In this document: positions 16,377 to 24,141 of the stretch, piece after piece
How the letters are laid out: each line of letters opens with the position of its first letter
Position numbering within the stretch: the first letter of the stretch is position 1
Source of the DNA: Phyllobacterium calauticae
GTDB lineage: Bacteria > Pseudomonadota > Alphaproteobacteria > Rhizobiales > Rhizobiaceae
Assembly (NCBI RefSeq): GCF_019991125.1
Contig: NZ_JAGENB010000002.1
Coordinates: forward strand, 186,001-250,000
Length of the DNA stretch: 64,000 bases
Direction: 5' to 3'
The notes under the pieces: generated by a model
The model's input: only the letters and a program-made list of their open reading frames with translations
Databases searched by the model: none
Told to the model about the DNA's origin: nothing
Position numbers and translations under genes: made by a program

Positions 16377-17075
16377 ATGTCCTCCCTCACCACCATCGGT
16401 TTTGACGCAGACGATACGCTCTGGGAAAACGAACAGTTCTTCCGGCTGTCGGAAAAGCATTTCGAGACGCTGCTTGCTCCCCACACGGATGTGCCCGACC
16501 TGTCGGACCGGCTTCTGGAGGTGGAGCGGCGCAATCTCGATCTCTATGGCTTCGGCATCAAGGGTTTCACCCTGTCGCTGGTCGAGACGGCGCTGGAGGT
16601 GACGGATGGCAAGATACCGTCATCGGTTCTCGGCGAAATCCTGGCGGCGGGGCGGGACATGCTGCGTCATCCCATCGAAACCCTGCCGCATGTGCAGGAT
16701 ACGCTGGAACAGCTGGCCGGGCGCTACCGGCTGGTCCTGATCACCAAGGGTGATCTCTTCGATCAGGAGCGCAAGCTGGCGCAATCGGGCCTTGGCGATT
16801 TTTTCGATGCGGTTGAGATCGTCAGCAGCAAGGACCGGGCCACCTATGAGCGGATTTTCAGCCGCCATGGCGATGGCCCGGAGCACAGCATGATGATCGG
16901 CAATTCGCTGAAATCGGATGTGGTTCCGGCCATTCAGGCCGGCGGCTGGGGCATCTATGTCCCGCATGCGCTCACCTGGGTGCTCGAACATGTGGATGCG
17001 CCGGTGGCGGAGCCACGCTTCCGCCAGATCGACCATCTCGGCGATCTGGCTTCTTTGCTTGCCGATATCGGCTGA
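16377..17075 (+). CDS. HAD-superfamily hydrolase
   Basis: A 232-residue haloacid dehalogenase-type phosphatase. Motif I is FDADDTLWEN with nucleophile Asp10 and acid/base Asp12. Motif II is LITKGD, and motif IV is MMIGNSLKSDVVPA. A helical cap lies between residues 25 and 110. Asn in place of an acidic residue in motif IV is seen in several HAD subgroups. The ATG at 16377 follows GAGAG. Its TGA directly abuts the stop of the convergent HerA-like gene (TGATCA). The substrate is unknown. Confidence 0.85.
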   Translation: MSSLTTIGFDADDTLWENEQFFRLSEKHFETLLAPHTDVPDLSDRLLEVERRNLDLYGFGIKGFTLSLVETALEVTDGKIPSSVLGEILAAGRDMLRHPIETLPHVQDTLEQLAGRYRLVLITKGDLFDQERKLAQSGLGDFFDAVEIVSSKDRATYERIFSRHGDGPEHSMMIGNSLKSDVVPAIQAGGWGIYVPHALTWVLEHVDAPVAEPRFRQIDHLGDLASLLADIG

Positions 17076-18593
17076 TCATTCGGCGGCGTGCTGTTCCTGC
17101 GCGCCGTCATCGGGACCGTTGGGATCGCCCGCCATTGTCTCGCAGCCGAGATCGGGGAAGGCGACGACGCGGTTTCCGGCAAAATCGGTGCGGACCACCA
17201 CCAGTCCCTGTTCCTCGAAATAGGTCAGGAGCCGCCGGGCGCGCCGGGCGGAATGGGTGCCATAGGCGCGGGCGAGCGTTGCATCGGACGGGCAGGGATT
17301 GCCGGTGACCGCCGCCTGCGCGACAATGAAGAACACACCCTGCACATCATCGGGCAGGCTCTTGGACAGTTCCAGCGCCTGCTGCCACGGCTCGCTCTGT
17401 GCGGTTTCACCGTCGATACCCGCGCGGGCGACAGCCAGCTTGCGGCGGAAGGCAGGCAGCGACAGCGCGTCGCCGGGGACGCGGCGGATGCGGCAGCGCA
17501 CCAGAAAATCCTGATAGAGCACCGCGTCGGTGCGGAAACCGGCATCCGGGTCGCCCAGCATTTCCTGCATGACCGCATCGATCAGCGCGCTGCGTTCGGC
17601 TTCGTCGATTTCCGGGAACAGCGTCAGGGCGGGTGCTTCCGCCTCGGCCATTGCCTTGGCTTGGGTCAACTGCGCCAAGATGTCGGCCGTTGGGGTGGGT
17701 GGCGGCGGCGTGGGCGCGCGCCGCACGATCGGGCGCCGCTCTTCAGGCGCCGGCGTGAAGATCAGGTCATGCGCGTCGTCGGCCTGCTGCGGCAGCGGCG
17801 TCAGCTTCGGGCTGGACGAGCGGGCGGAGGTTTCGACCGGGCCGATGGTGACGGGCAGCGGGCGACGCGACAGCGCGGGCCCCAGGGCGACAAAGTGACC
17901 CCGCGCCAGATCGCGGAACTGTTCGGCCTGCCGCCGCTCCATGCCGAGCAGGTCGGATGCGCGGGCCATGTCGATATCGAGGAAGGTGCGGCCCATCAGG
18001 AAGTTGGAGGCTTCGGCGGCAACGTTCTTGGCCAGCTTGGCCAGCCGCTGCGTGGCGATAACCCCGGCAAGTCCGCGCTTGCGGCCGCGGCACATCAGAT
18101 TGGTCATGGCCCCGAGCGACAGCTTGCGCGCCTCGTCGGAGACTTCGCCGGCAACCGCCGGAGCAAACAGCTGCGCCTCGTCAACCACGACAAGCATGGG
18201 ATACCAGTAGTCGCGCTCCGCATCGAACAGGCCACCGAGAAAGGCTGCGGCGCAGCGCATCTGTTGTTCGACATCGAGGCCTTCGAGATCGAGCACCACG
18301 GACACCCGGTGCTGGCGGATGCGCGCGGCAATGCGGGTCAGTTCATTCTCGGTGCGGGCGCCGTCGACGACCACGTGGCCGTATTTGTCGGCAAGCGTGA
18401 CAAAGTCGCCTTCCGGATCGATGACGCATTGCTGCACCCACTGGGCGCTCTGTTCGAGCAGGCGGCGCAGCAGATGGGATTTGCCCGAGCCGGAATTGCC
18501 CTGCACCAGCAGGCGCGTGGCCAGAAGCTCTTCCAGGTCGAGCATGGCTTTTGCGCCTGCGGGCGCCGCTCCCATGTCGATGTCGACCTTCAT
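17076..18593 (-). CDS. HerA-like ATPase (DUF87-type) with winged-helix C-terminus
   Basis: A 505-residue P-loop ATPase of the HerA/FtsK-like translocase group. Walker A GNSGSGKS is at residues 32-39 and Walker B LVVVDEAQLF at about 134-143. A conserved block MCRGRKRGLAGVIATQRLAK follows, resembling the sensor/arginine-finger region. Residues 290-305 are a Pro-rich linker. The last 200 residues look like winged-helix domains (ATLARAYGTHSARRARRLL), suggesting DNA contact. No NurA nuclease partner is adjacent. This type is found as a single gene in many rhizobia; the role is unproven. Confidence 0.75.
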   Translation of the reverse strand: MKVDIDMGAAPAGAKAMLDLEELLATRLLVQGNSGSGKSHLLRRLLEQSAQWVQQCVIDPEGDFVTLADKYGHVVVDGARTENELTRIAARIRQHRVSVVLDLEGLDVEQQMRCAAAFLGGLFDAERDYWYPMLVVVDEAQLFAPAVAGEVSDEARKLSLGAMTNLMCRGRKRGLAGVIATQRLAKLAKNVAAEASNFLMGRTFLDIDMARASDLLGMERRQAEQFRDLARGHFVALGPALSRRPLPVTIGPVETSARSSSPKLTPLPQQADDAHDLIFTPAPEERRPIVRRAPTPPPPTPTADILAQLTQAKAMAEAEAPALTLFPEIDEAERSALIDAVMQEMLGDPDAGFRTDAVLYQDFLVRCRIRRVPGDALSLPAFRRKLAVARAGIDGETAQSEPWQQALELSKSLPDDVQGVFFIVAQAAVTGNPCPSDATLARAYGTHSARRARRLLTYFEEQGLVVVRTDFAGNRVVAFPDLGCETMAGDPNGPDDGAQEQHAAE

Positions 18594-18665
18594 TGCTTCT
18601 CCAGACCGGTGGTGATTCCGCGCACGGTCAAACGCGCGCGGACCTCCTTAGCATTCCTTTTCCGC

Positions 18666-19730
18666 TCATGCGCGAGCGATATGCCGCTTCTCCCCGGAAA
18701 CCCACAGATGGTTTTCCGCATCGGTGCGGCGGAACACCGCGCCGAACTCCTGCATCCGCGCCACCACATAATCCGGCTCTATCAGCCCGTCGGGGAAATA
18801 CAGCCCTGGCGCCACCTTTTCCCCACCGGAAAGGCCAAGCAGGCGCTCGACTGCCAATGCCACATTGAGGGCGGTGAGGGGCGCTTGGCCCTGCGGATGG
18901 ACGATATCGAGGCGGGCTGTTGCCTGCTCGCCGGTGTTCAATTCGCCACTGATTTCAAGGACGATCTCGGTGGAAAAGGGCTCGCCCCGGCGCCGGCTGG
19001 CCGATTCGCCATACGCCATGTCGAAGCGGATGGAGTGCGCGCCGGTGGCAACGCCAAGGCTGAGGACGTCGAAGGGGGAATAGGCGCTGGCTTCGATCTG
19101 CTTTCCATCAATATCCGTGAAACTGCGTTTGGCTTCCGCGCCCGTGACCCAGCGCCATTTGCCGTTCTTGAGCGCCAGTGGATTGGGAGCGGACTGTGTC
19201 AGCCGTTCGAAATCGGCAAAGGCGGCCGGCCCGCCCATGTCCTGCTCGTCCAGCACCACCGCAATGGTGATTTCGTCTATCCGGCGGAAGTCTCGGGCGG
19301 CCTGAAGCACGGGGAAGGTGGCCGACCCTGCCAGCCATGTACTGGCCATAAGAATCGCCGAACTGTTGGGTTTATGGATGTAGTGCGCCATCTCGGGACC
19401 GACTTCGAACACCCCGCTCGAGACGCTGAGATAGGGCAGTCGGTGCGCCTGCGCGAATTTCAGGCTGTTGAGCGTCTCGTCTTTCACGAACAGCACGACG
19501 GCGCTGAAGGCCTTGCCGGCGGGCTGGCCGAGATCGGCCCGGTCAAGATCAATGGAAACCGCTTCGGCACTGCCGAGAGTGTCGGCGACGGATTTTGCTT
19601 TGGTCAGATCGCGTCCGCCAATGGCGATGGGCAGATCCGGGTGGAGCTTGCGCAGGGTTTGTGCCGCTTGCGAACCGACGATGCCGGATCCGCCGATGAT
19701 GAGGACAGGGGCTGCAATGGTCGTGGACAT
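18666..19730 (-). CDS. Saccharopine dehydrogenase-like NAD(P)-binding oxidoreductase
   Basis: A 354-residue Rossmann-fold protein. The dinucleotide motif is VLIIGGSGIVGSQAA at residues 9-23, followed by LPIAIGGRDLTKA and the saccharopine-reductase-like core; the last 100 residues form the second alpha/beta domain. Members act as putative trans-acting reductases on varied substrates. It is divergent from a TetR gene, and the shared promoter carries two TetR-type operators (19747-19773), so it is very probably repressed by that regulator. The substrate is unknown. Confidence 0.75.
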   Translation of the reverse strand: MSTTIAAPVLIIGGSGIVGSQAAQTLRKLHPDLPIAIGGRDLTKAKSVADTLGSAEAVSIDLDRADLGQPAGKAFSAVVLFVKDETLNSLKFAQAHRLPYLSVSSGVFEVGPEMAHYIHKPNSSAILMASTWLAGSATFPVLQAARDFRRIDEITIAVVLDEQDMGGPAAFADFERLTQSAPNPLALKNGKWRWVTGAEAKRSFTDIDGKQIEASAYSPFDVLSLGVATGAHSIRFDMAYGESASRRRGEPFSTEIVLEISGELNTGEQATARLDIVHPQGQAPLTALNVALAVERLLGLSGGEKVAPGLYFPDGLIEPDYVVARMQEFGAVFRRTDAENHLWVSGEKRHIARA

Positions 19731-19746
19731 GGGAATTCCCTTTATG

Positions 19747-19773
19747 TTACTATAAGTAAGTTACCTTTAGTAA
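19747..19773. promoter_or_regulatory. Tandem TetR-type operators
   Basis: Two adjacent 13-bp inverted repeats are seen: TTACT-ATA-AGTAA (19747-19759) and TTACC-TTT-AGTAA (19761-19773). They lie between the divergent saccharopine-dehydrogenase-like gene and the TetR gene. This is the usual site for an autoregulated repressor. Confidence 0.75.
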
Positions 19774-19837
19774 TATGTGGGCGTGCGATTGCAAGTCAAG
19801 GGGCGGGATTGCTATTCTGGTGAAAAAGGGAATCCGC

Positions 19838-20425
19838 ATGAGCAAGACCGCAGCCGCCAAGAAAATGCCGAAAGCCCAGCGGCGGGAGCAGCTCATGGAA
19901 ACGGCGCTGGGGATCGTTCGCACACAGGGAACCGATGCGCTGACCCTCGGCTATCTGGCGGAGCGCGCGGGGGTGAGCAAGCCGATTGCCTATGAGCATT
20001 TCGGCACGCGCTCCGGCCTGCTGATCGCGCTGTATCAGCAATTGGATCAGCAGCAGGTCGATGATTTGCTGGCGGCGCTGGAACAGGCACCGAAGCAGCT
20101 GGCGAGCGTCGCCCGGCTGATGAGCGAGGCCTATATGGCCTGCTACCGCTCCATAGGCCCGGAATGGCACGCCATCTCCGCCGCGCTCAAGGGCGATGAG
20201 GAGATGGAAACATTTCAGAAAGCGCTGATCGACGGCTATGCCGATCTCTACCGCACCGCGCTGGCACCCTATTCGGCGCTTTCTGCCGGTGATCTGCGCC
20301 TGCGCTGCGTCGGTATCATCGGTGCAGCCGAGGCCATTTCCCGGGAAATGACCTGCGGCTGCGTCGATGAGGCCACCGCATCCGCCGCCCTGGGATCGCT
20401 GATCCTGCAATGGGTGGCCAACTGA
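19838..20425 (+). CDS. TetR/AcrR-family repressor
   Basis: A 195-residue regulator with an N-terminal helix-turn-helix (residues 33-60: DALTLGYLAERAGVSKPIAY, then EHFGTRSGLL) and a helical ligand-binding C-terminus. It likely binds the tandem operators at 19747-19773 and controls both itself and the divergent oxidoreductase. The ATG at 19838 is preceded by AAGGGA; an open extension upstream runs through the operator and is not used. The ligand is unknown. Confidence 0.85.
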   Translation: MSKTAAAKKMPKAQRREQLMETALGIVRTQGTDALTLGYLAERAGVSKPIAYEHFGTRSGLLIALYQQLDQQQVDDLLAALEQAPKQLASVARLMSEAYMACYRSIGPEWHAISAALKGDEEMETFQKALIDGYADLYRTALAPYSALSAGDLRLRCVGIIGAAEAISREMTCGCVDEATASAALGSLILQWVAN

Positions 20426-20428
20426 TAC

Positions 20429-20443
20429 CGAACCACGCACCAC
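20429..20443. repeat. Solo terminal relic of the 123-bp inverted-repeat element
   Basis: Fifteen bases (CGAACCACGCACCAC) are identical to the outer end of the element copy at 50714-50835, including the base pairs just outside its terminal repeat. It lies in the 29-bp gap between convergent genes. Confidence 0.5.
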
Positions 20444-20454
20444 TTTTTCTGCGA

Positions 20455-21345
20455 TCAGGCGCTCACTGTCCGCCCAAGAAACTCCCGCATCAGCACGGCG
20501 ACTTCTTCGGCATGGTCTTCCAGAAGAAAATGCCCGCCGTCGAAAATATGCAGCTCAGCATTGGGCAGTTGTCCGGCATAGGCCCTGGCCCCGGCAAGCG
20601 CGAAGAACGGATCATGCTTGCCCCAGGTGATCAGCATGGGCGGCTGATGTTCGCGGAAATAAGCCTGGAAATGCGGGTACTGCTTGAGGTTTGACTGGTA
20701 ATCATGGAGCAGGTCGAGCTGGGCCTCGGCAATGCCGGGACGGTCAAGGCCGTTCTGCGCGTGGGTCCAGGCATCGGGGCTGATGCGGGCAGGATCTTTC
20801 GCACCGAACAGGTATTGGCCCCTTGTGTCCTCGATCGAGAGGTGGCGGCGCATGGCGGCCTCCGTCTCCGCATTGCGGTCGGCCCACAGGCGGCGCGCGG
20901 CGGCAAAGCCGTCCGACAGGCCTTCTTCATGCGCCACGGCGTTCTGCACGACAATCGCCGTCACCCGTTCGGGATGGCGGGAGGCGAGGCGGAAACCGAC
21001 GGGGCCGCCGAAATCCTGCGCGTAAAGGGCGTAGCGCTTGAGGCCAAGCTTGCGGGTGAATGCGTCGATGATGTCGGCGAGATGGTCGAACGTATAGCGG
21101 AACGCCGTGTGGGACGGGGCGTCGCTGTAGCCCGAGCCGGGATAATCCGGCGCGACAACGTGGTAGCGGTCGGCCAGCAACGGAATGAGGTCGCGGAACA
21201 TATGCGACGAGGTGGGAAAGCCGTGCAGCAGGAGCAGCGTCGGCGCGTCCTTCGGCCCTGCTTCGCGGTAGAAAATCTTGAGACCGTCGATCTCTTCGGT
21301 CTGGTAGCTGATCACCGGGCGTGCGTGTTCGTTCGATTGTGACAT
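20455..21345 (-). CDS. Alpha/beta hydrolase (epoxide hydrolase/haloalkane dehalogenase-like)
   Basis: A 296-residue alpha/beta-hydrolase. Key features are LLLHGFPTSSHMFRDLIPLL (oxyanion HG), APDYPGSGYSDAP, the nucleophile elbow YAQDFGGPVGFRLA (Asp in place of Ser, as in epoxide hydrolases and dehalogenases), and the C-terminal GGHFLLEDHAEEV with the catalytic His. Asp as nucleophile fits ester-intermediate chemistry. It is divergent from a CGNR-type regulator with operator repeats between them. The substrate is unknown. Confidence 0.85.
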   Translation of the reverse strand: MSQSNEHARPVISYQTEEIDGLKIFYREAGPKDAPTLLLLHGFPTSSHMFRDLIPLLADRYHVVAPDYPGSGYSDAPSHTAFRYTFDHLADIIDAFTRKLGLKRYALYAQDFGGPVGFRLASRHPERVTAIVVQNAVAHEEGLSDGFAAARRLWADRNAETEAAMRRHLSIEDTRGQYLFGAKDPARISPDAWTHAQNGLDRPGIAEAQLDLLHDYQSNLKQYPHFQAYFREHQPPMLITWGKHDPFFALAGARAYAGQLPNAELHIFDGGHFLLEDHAEEVAVLMREFLGRTVSA

Positions 21346-21389
21346 CGTTCCTGCTCCTGTTGGATGGATGGTTTCACCGTCTAAATTAC

Positions 21390-21444
21390 ATTTTGATGGT
21401 TACTCAAATGGAGTAACTTGTCAAATTGAATTTTGATAGTTACT
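21390..21444. promoter_or_regulatory. Operator region of the CGNR/hydrolase divergent pair
   Basis: A perfect inverted repeat GTTACTC-AAATG-GAGTAAC spans 21399-21417. Two direct repeats ATTTTGATRGTTACT start at 21390 and 21430, exactly 40 bp apart. A TTGACA-like -35 element for the hydrolase (minus strand, 21424-21419) lies inside the set, so a bound regulator would block it. Confidence 0.7.
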
Positions 21445-21466
21445 TCTAGGAGCGAAAGGACATGCG

Positions 21467-22024
21467 ATGCCATTCATTTTTCTGGGCAATGCCCTCTGGC
21501 TGGATTTCGTCAACACGCAGATCATCGATGGCGCGCTCATCGATCTCATCGGCAATGACGGTGCGTTTCTGCAGTGGGCGAAGACGGCCGATCTTCAGGC
21601 TGACGAGGATGATGCGGCCACGTTCGACGCGGCCCTGACCGAGGCGCAGGCGTTCCGTGCGCACTTGCGCGCGGCGGCGGACAGTCTCGCGGCCGGTACG
21701 GCGCTCAATCCTGTCTTTGTCGCCGATATCAACCGGCGCATGGCGGAGCATCCGGTTGCGACGGTTCTGGAGGATTCAGGGCGCGGATGGGCGACCAGCG
21801 CAAAGCCTGTCACCAGCGGGCCGCAAAGCGTATTGGCTGCAATCGCCACTGACTTTGCCCGGTTTGTTTCCACCGAAGCGACGAATGTCCGCCACTGCAG
21901 CAATGAGCGCTGCTGCATCGTGTTCTACGACACCAGCAAGAATCACACGCGCCGCTGGTGCAGCATGGAAACGTGCGGCAACCGGGCCAAAGCCGCCGGT
22001 CGCCGCGCGCGCGTTGTACAGTAG
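21467..22024 (+). CDS. CGNR zinc-finger regulator with ABATE domain
   Basis: A 185-residue protein. Its N-terminal stress-responsive ABATE domain is typical (GNALWLDFVNT near the start). The C-terminal CGNR zinc finger has Cys144, Cys149, Cys165 and Cys170, with CSMETCGNR giving the family name; it is a DNA-binding zinc ribbon. AAAGGA lies 6 nt before the ATG at 21467. Such proteins are putative transcription regulators. The divergent hydrolase and palindromic operator support local control. Confidence 0.85.
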   Translation: MPFIFLGNALWLDFVNTQIIDGALIDLIGNDGAFLQWAKTADLQADEDDAATFDAALTEAQAFRAHLRAAADSLAAGTALNPVFVADINRRMAEHPVATVLEDSGRGWATSAKPVTSGPQSVLAAIATDFARFVSTEATNVRHCSNERCCIVFYDTSKNHTRRWCSMETCGNRAKAAGRRARVVQ

Positions 22025-22057
22025 TCTCTACTGCTCGAGGCGCAGAAGCCTTGCGGC

Positions 22058-23362
22058 TTAATGCGCGATGGCGGGTTCGCCGACGCGGTCGTCCTTGCTG
22101 CTCTTGCGGATGGTCAGCGCCAGCAGCGCGGCGATCAGGCACAGGATACCGGCGGTGAAGAAGGCGGGGAGGTAGCTCGCATATTCCGTACGGGCAAAAC
22201 CGCCGCCATAGGCTGCCGATGCGGCGCCGAGCTGATGACCGGCAAAGACCCAGCCGAACACCATGCCGGCCTTCTCCCGGCCGAAACGGTCCGTTGCCAG
22301 CTTGACCGTCGGCGGCACGGTGGCGATCCAGTCGAGACCGTAGAACATGGCGAACAGCGACAGGCCATAGATCGAAAAATTGCTGTAGGGCAGGAACAGC
22401 AGCGAGGCGCCGCGCAGGCCATAGTACCAGAACAGCAGCCAGCGGTTGTCGACCCGGTCGGACAACCAGCCGGAGCCGATCGTGCCGAAGAAATCGAAGA
22501 AACCCATCATGGCCAGCACGCTGGCGGCGGTGACGGCCGCAAGCCCGTAATCACCGCAGAGCGCGACGAAGTGGGTCTGGATGAGGCCGTTGGTGCTGGC
22601 GCCGCAGATGTAGAAGGTAGCAAACAGCACCCAGAACGTGCTGGTGCGCGATATTTCCTTGAGAGTGGCCAGCGGCAGGATGATGAGCGACAGCAAGCCG
22701 CCGTTAATCGGTGCGGTCTTGGCCACGTCCTTCTCGCCATAGGCGGGCAGGCCGACATCGGACGGGCGGTCCCGCATCAGCAGGAAGACGGCGGCCGCTG
22801 CGACGGCGAGCAGGGCGCAGACCATCATGGTCGCCGCGCGCCAGCCGTAGTTTTCACTGATGGAGGCCATGAGTGGCATGAAAGCGAGCTGCCCTGTGGC
22901 CGAGCTTGCCGTGAGCATGCCCAGCACCAGCCCGCGCCGGTCGGTGAACCAGCGGGTGGCAACTGTCGCACCGAGCACCATGGCGGTCAGGCCGGTGCCG
23001 AAGCCGATCACCACGCCCCACAGCAGGATGAGCTGCCAGATCTGCGTCATGCCGAGGGACAGGAAGGAGCCGCCGGCGATCAGCGCAAGCGCCACGCACA
23101 CGACCTTCCGCACGCCGAAATAGTTCATGAATGCCGCGGCGAACGGGCCCATCAGCCCGAACAGCAGAAGCCGGATGGAAAAGGCGGTGGCAATCTGTTC
23201 CGTCGTCCAGCCGAATTCCTTTTCCAGCGGCACGATGAGCACGCCGGGAGCGCCGACGGCCGCTGCCGTCACAAGCATGGTGAGGAAGGTGACGGATACG
23301 ACGACCCAGCCATAGTGGATATTGCGCCGGGCAAGCGCGGCAGCGAGAGGCGATGAAATCAT
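22058..23362 (-). CDS. MFS transporter (monocarboxylate/oxalate-like)
   Basis: A 434-residue twelve-helix major facilitator. The N-terminus HYGWVVVSVTFLTMLVTAAA is typical of the oxalate:formate/monocarboxylate-type subfamily. A central cytoplasmic loop lies at about 195-225, and the second half contains GSGWLSDRVDNRWLL (motif A-like). ATG at 23362 has AGGGA upstream; the frame stays open beyond it but that part overlaps the divergent TetR gene. It shares a promoter region with TetR at 23472 containing tandem operators. The substrate is unknown. Confidence 0.82.
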   Translation of the reverse strand: MISSPLAAALARRNIHYGWVVVSVTFLTMLVTAAAVGAPGVLIVPLEKEFGWTTEQIATAFSIRLLLFGLMGPFAAAFMNYFGVRKVVCVALALIAGGSFLSLGMTQIWQLILLWGVVIGFGTGLTAMVLGATVATRWFTDRRGLVLGMLTASSATGQLAFMPLMASISENYGWRAATMMVCALLAVAAAAVFLLMRDRPSDVGLPAYGEKDVAKTAPINGGLLSLIILPLATLKEISRTSTFWVLFATFYICGASTNGLIQTHFVALCGDYGLAAVTAASVLAMMGFFDFFGTIGSGWLSDRVDNRWLLFWYYGLRGASLLFLPYSNFSIYGLSLFAMFYGLDWIATVPPTVKLATDRFGREKAGMVFGWVFAGHQLGAASAAYGGGFARTEYASYLPAFFTAGILCLIAALLALTIRKSSKDDRVGEPAIAH

Positions 23363-23394
23363 GTTCGTGTTCCCTGGAGGGTAATCGGCTTTTA

Positions 23395-23432
23395 GATGAC
23401 GATCATCATATTGACTATTGATGACGGTCATC
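23395..23432. promoter_or_regulatory. Tandem TetR-type operators between MFS and TetR genes
   Basis: Two copies of GATGA-CGN-TCATC occur at 23395-23407 and 23420-23432, exactly 25 bp apart. Each is a 5-bp inverted repeat with a 3-bp centre. They lie in the divergent promoter of the MFS and TetR genes. Confidence 0.75.
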
Positions 23433-23471
23433 ATATAAATTGTCAATGCAGTTTTTTTGAAGGAATGTTTC

Positions 23472-24050
23472 ATGCGCGTCAGCAGGGACCAGGCAGCACA
23501 GAACCGCGCCCGCATCATCGAGATCGCCGGACAGCAGTTCCGCGAAAAGGGTTTTGACGGCATCGGCGTTGCCGATGTGATGAAAAGCGCGGGGCTCACC
23601 CATGGCGGTTTCTATGGTCATTTCAATTCGAAGGATGACCTGATCGCCGAGGCCTGCGCGGCGGCCATGGCTTTGTCGGTCCGGCGGTGGACCAGCCTGT
23701 CCGAGGCCTCGCCCGACGATGCGCTCGGCGCGATCACCCAATCCTATCTGGCGGGTGACGCCCATGGCGAGGGGCAGATGAGCGGCTGCATGATGGCAGC
23801 ATTGGCGCCGGATATCGCCCGTCGTGGCGGTCCTGTCCGTTCGCGTTTCACCGAGGGCACCAAGGCACTTCTCGATATTCTCGTCAACGCCGTGACCGGC
23901 CGCAGCAAAGCCCGGCAGCGCGAAAAGGCCATCGCCATCATGGCGGGGCTGGTGGGCACCGTGGTGCTGGCGCGCGCCGTGGATGATCCTGATTTTGCCC
24001 GGGAGATCAAGCGGGTGGGTGCGGCTGTGTTCGGCAAGGACGCGGAGTAG
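23472..24050 (+). CDS. TetR/AcrR-family repressor
   Basis: A 192-residue regulator. The helix-turn-helix is GIGVADVMKSAGLTHGGFYG followed by HFNSKDDLIAEA, as in the AcuR/YcdC-like subgroup with C-terminal DUF1956-like helices. The ATG at 23472 has AAGGA at 7 nt; an in-frame TTG at 23457 overlaps that signal and is not the start. It probably represses the divergent MFS gene through the GATGACGNTCATC sites. It ends 12 bp before a palindromic repeat element. Confidence 0.85.
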   Translation: MRVSRDQAAQNRARIIEIAGQQFREKGFDGIGVADVMKSAGLTHGGFYGHFNSKDDLIAEACAAAMALSVRRWTSLSEASPDDALGAITQSYLAGDAHGEGQMSGCMMAALAPDIARRGGPVRSRFTEGTKALLDILVNAVTGRSKARQREKAIAIMAGLVGTVVLARAVDDPDFAREIKRVGAAVFGKDAE

Positions 24051-24062
24051 GGATGGGATTTA

Positions 24063-24130
24063 CACCCCCCTCTGTCCTGCCGGACATCTCCCCACAAGGG
24101 GGGAGATGGGCGGCAGCCCAGAGGGGGGTG
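24063..24130. repeat. 68-bp palindromic intergenic repeat
   Basis: Outer arms CACCCCCCTCTG/CAGAGGGGGGTG (24063-24074, 24119-24130) and inner arms CATCTCCCC/GGGGAGATG (24085-24093, 24100-24108) form a long stem. It resembles the CCCCCTCTGTCCTGCCGG-type repeats dispersed in Mesorhizobium/Brucella relatives. It lies between the convergent TetR and uvrB genes and could serve as a shared terminator. Confidence 0.75.
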
Positions 24131-24141
24131 AGTATTCTGAT

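Noticed and set aside
17088-19823. A 911-codon open frame on the + strand
   Set aside because: It runs antisense across the HerA-like and saccharopine-reductase-like genes, spans an intergenic operator region and has no domain.
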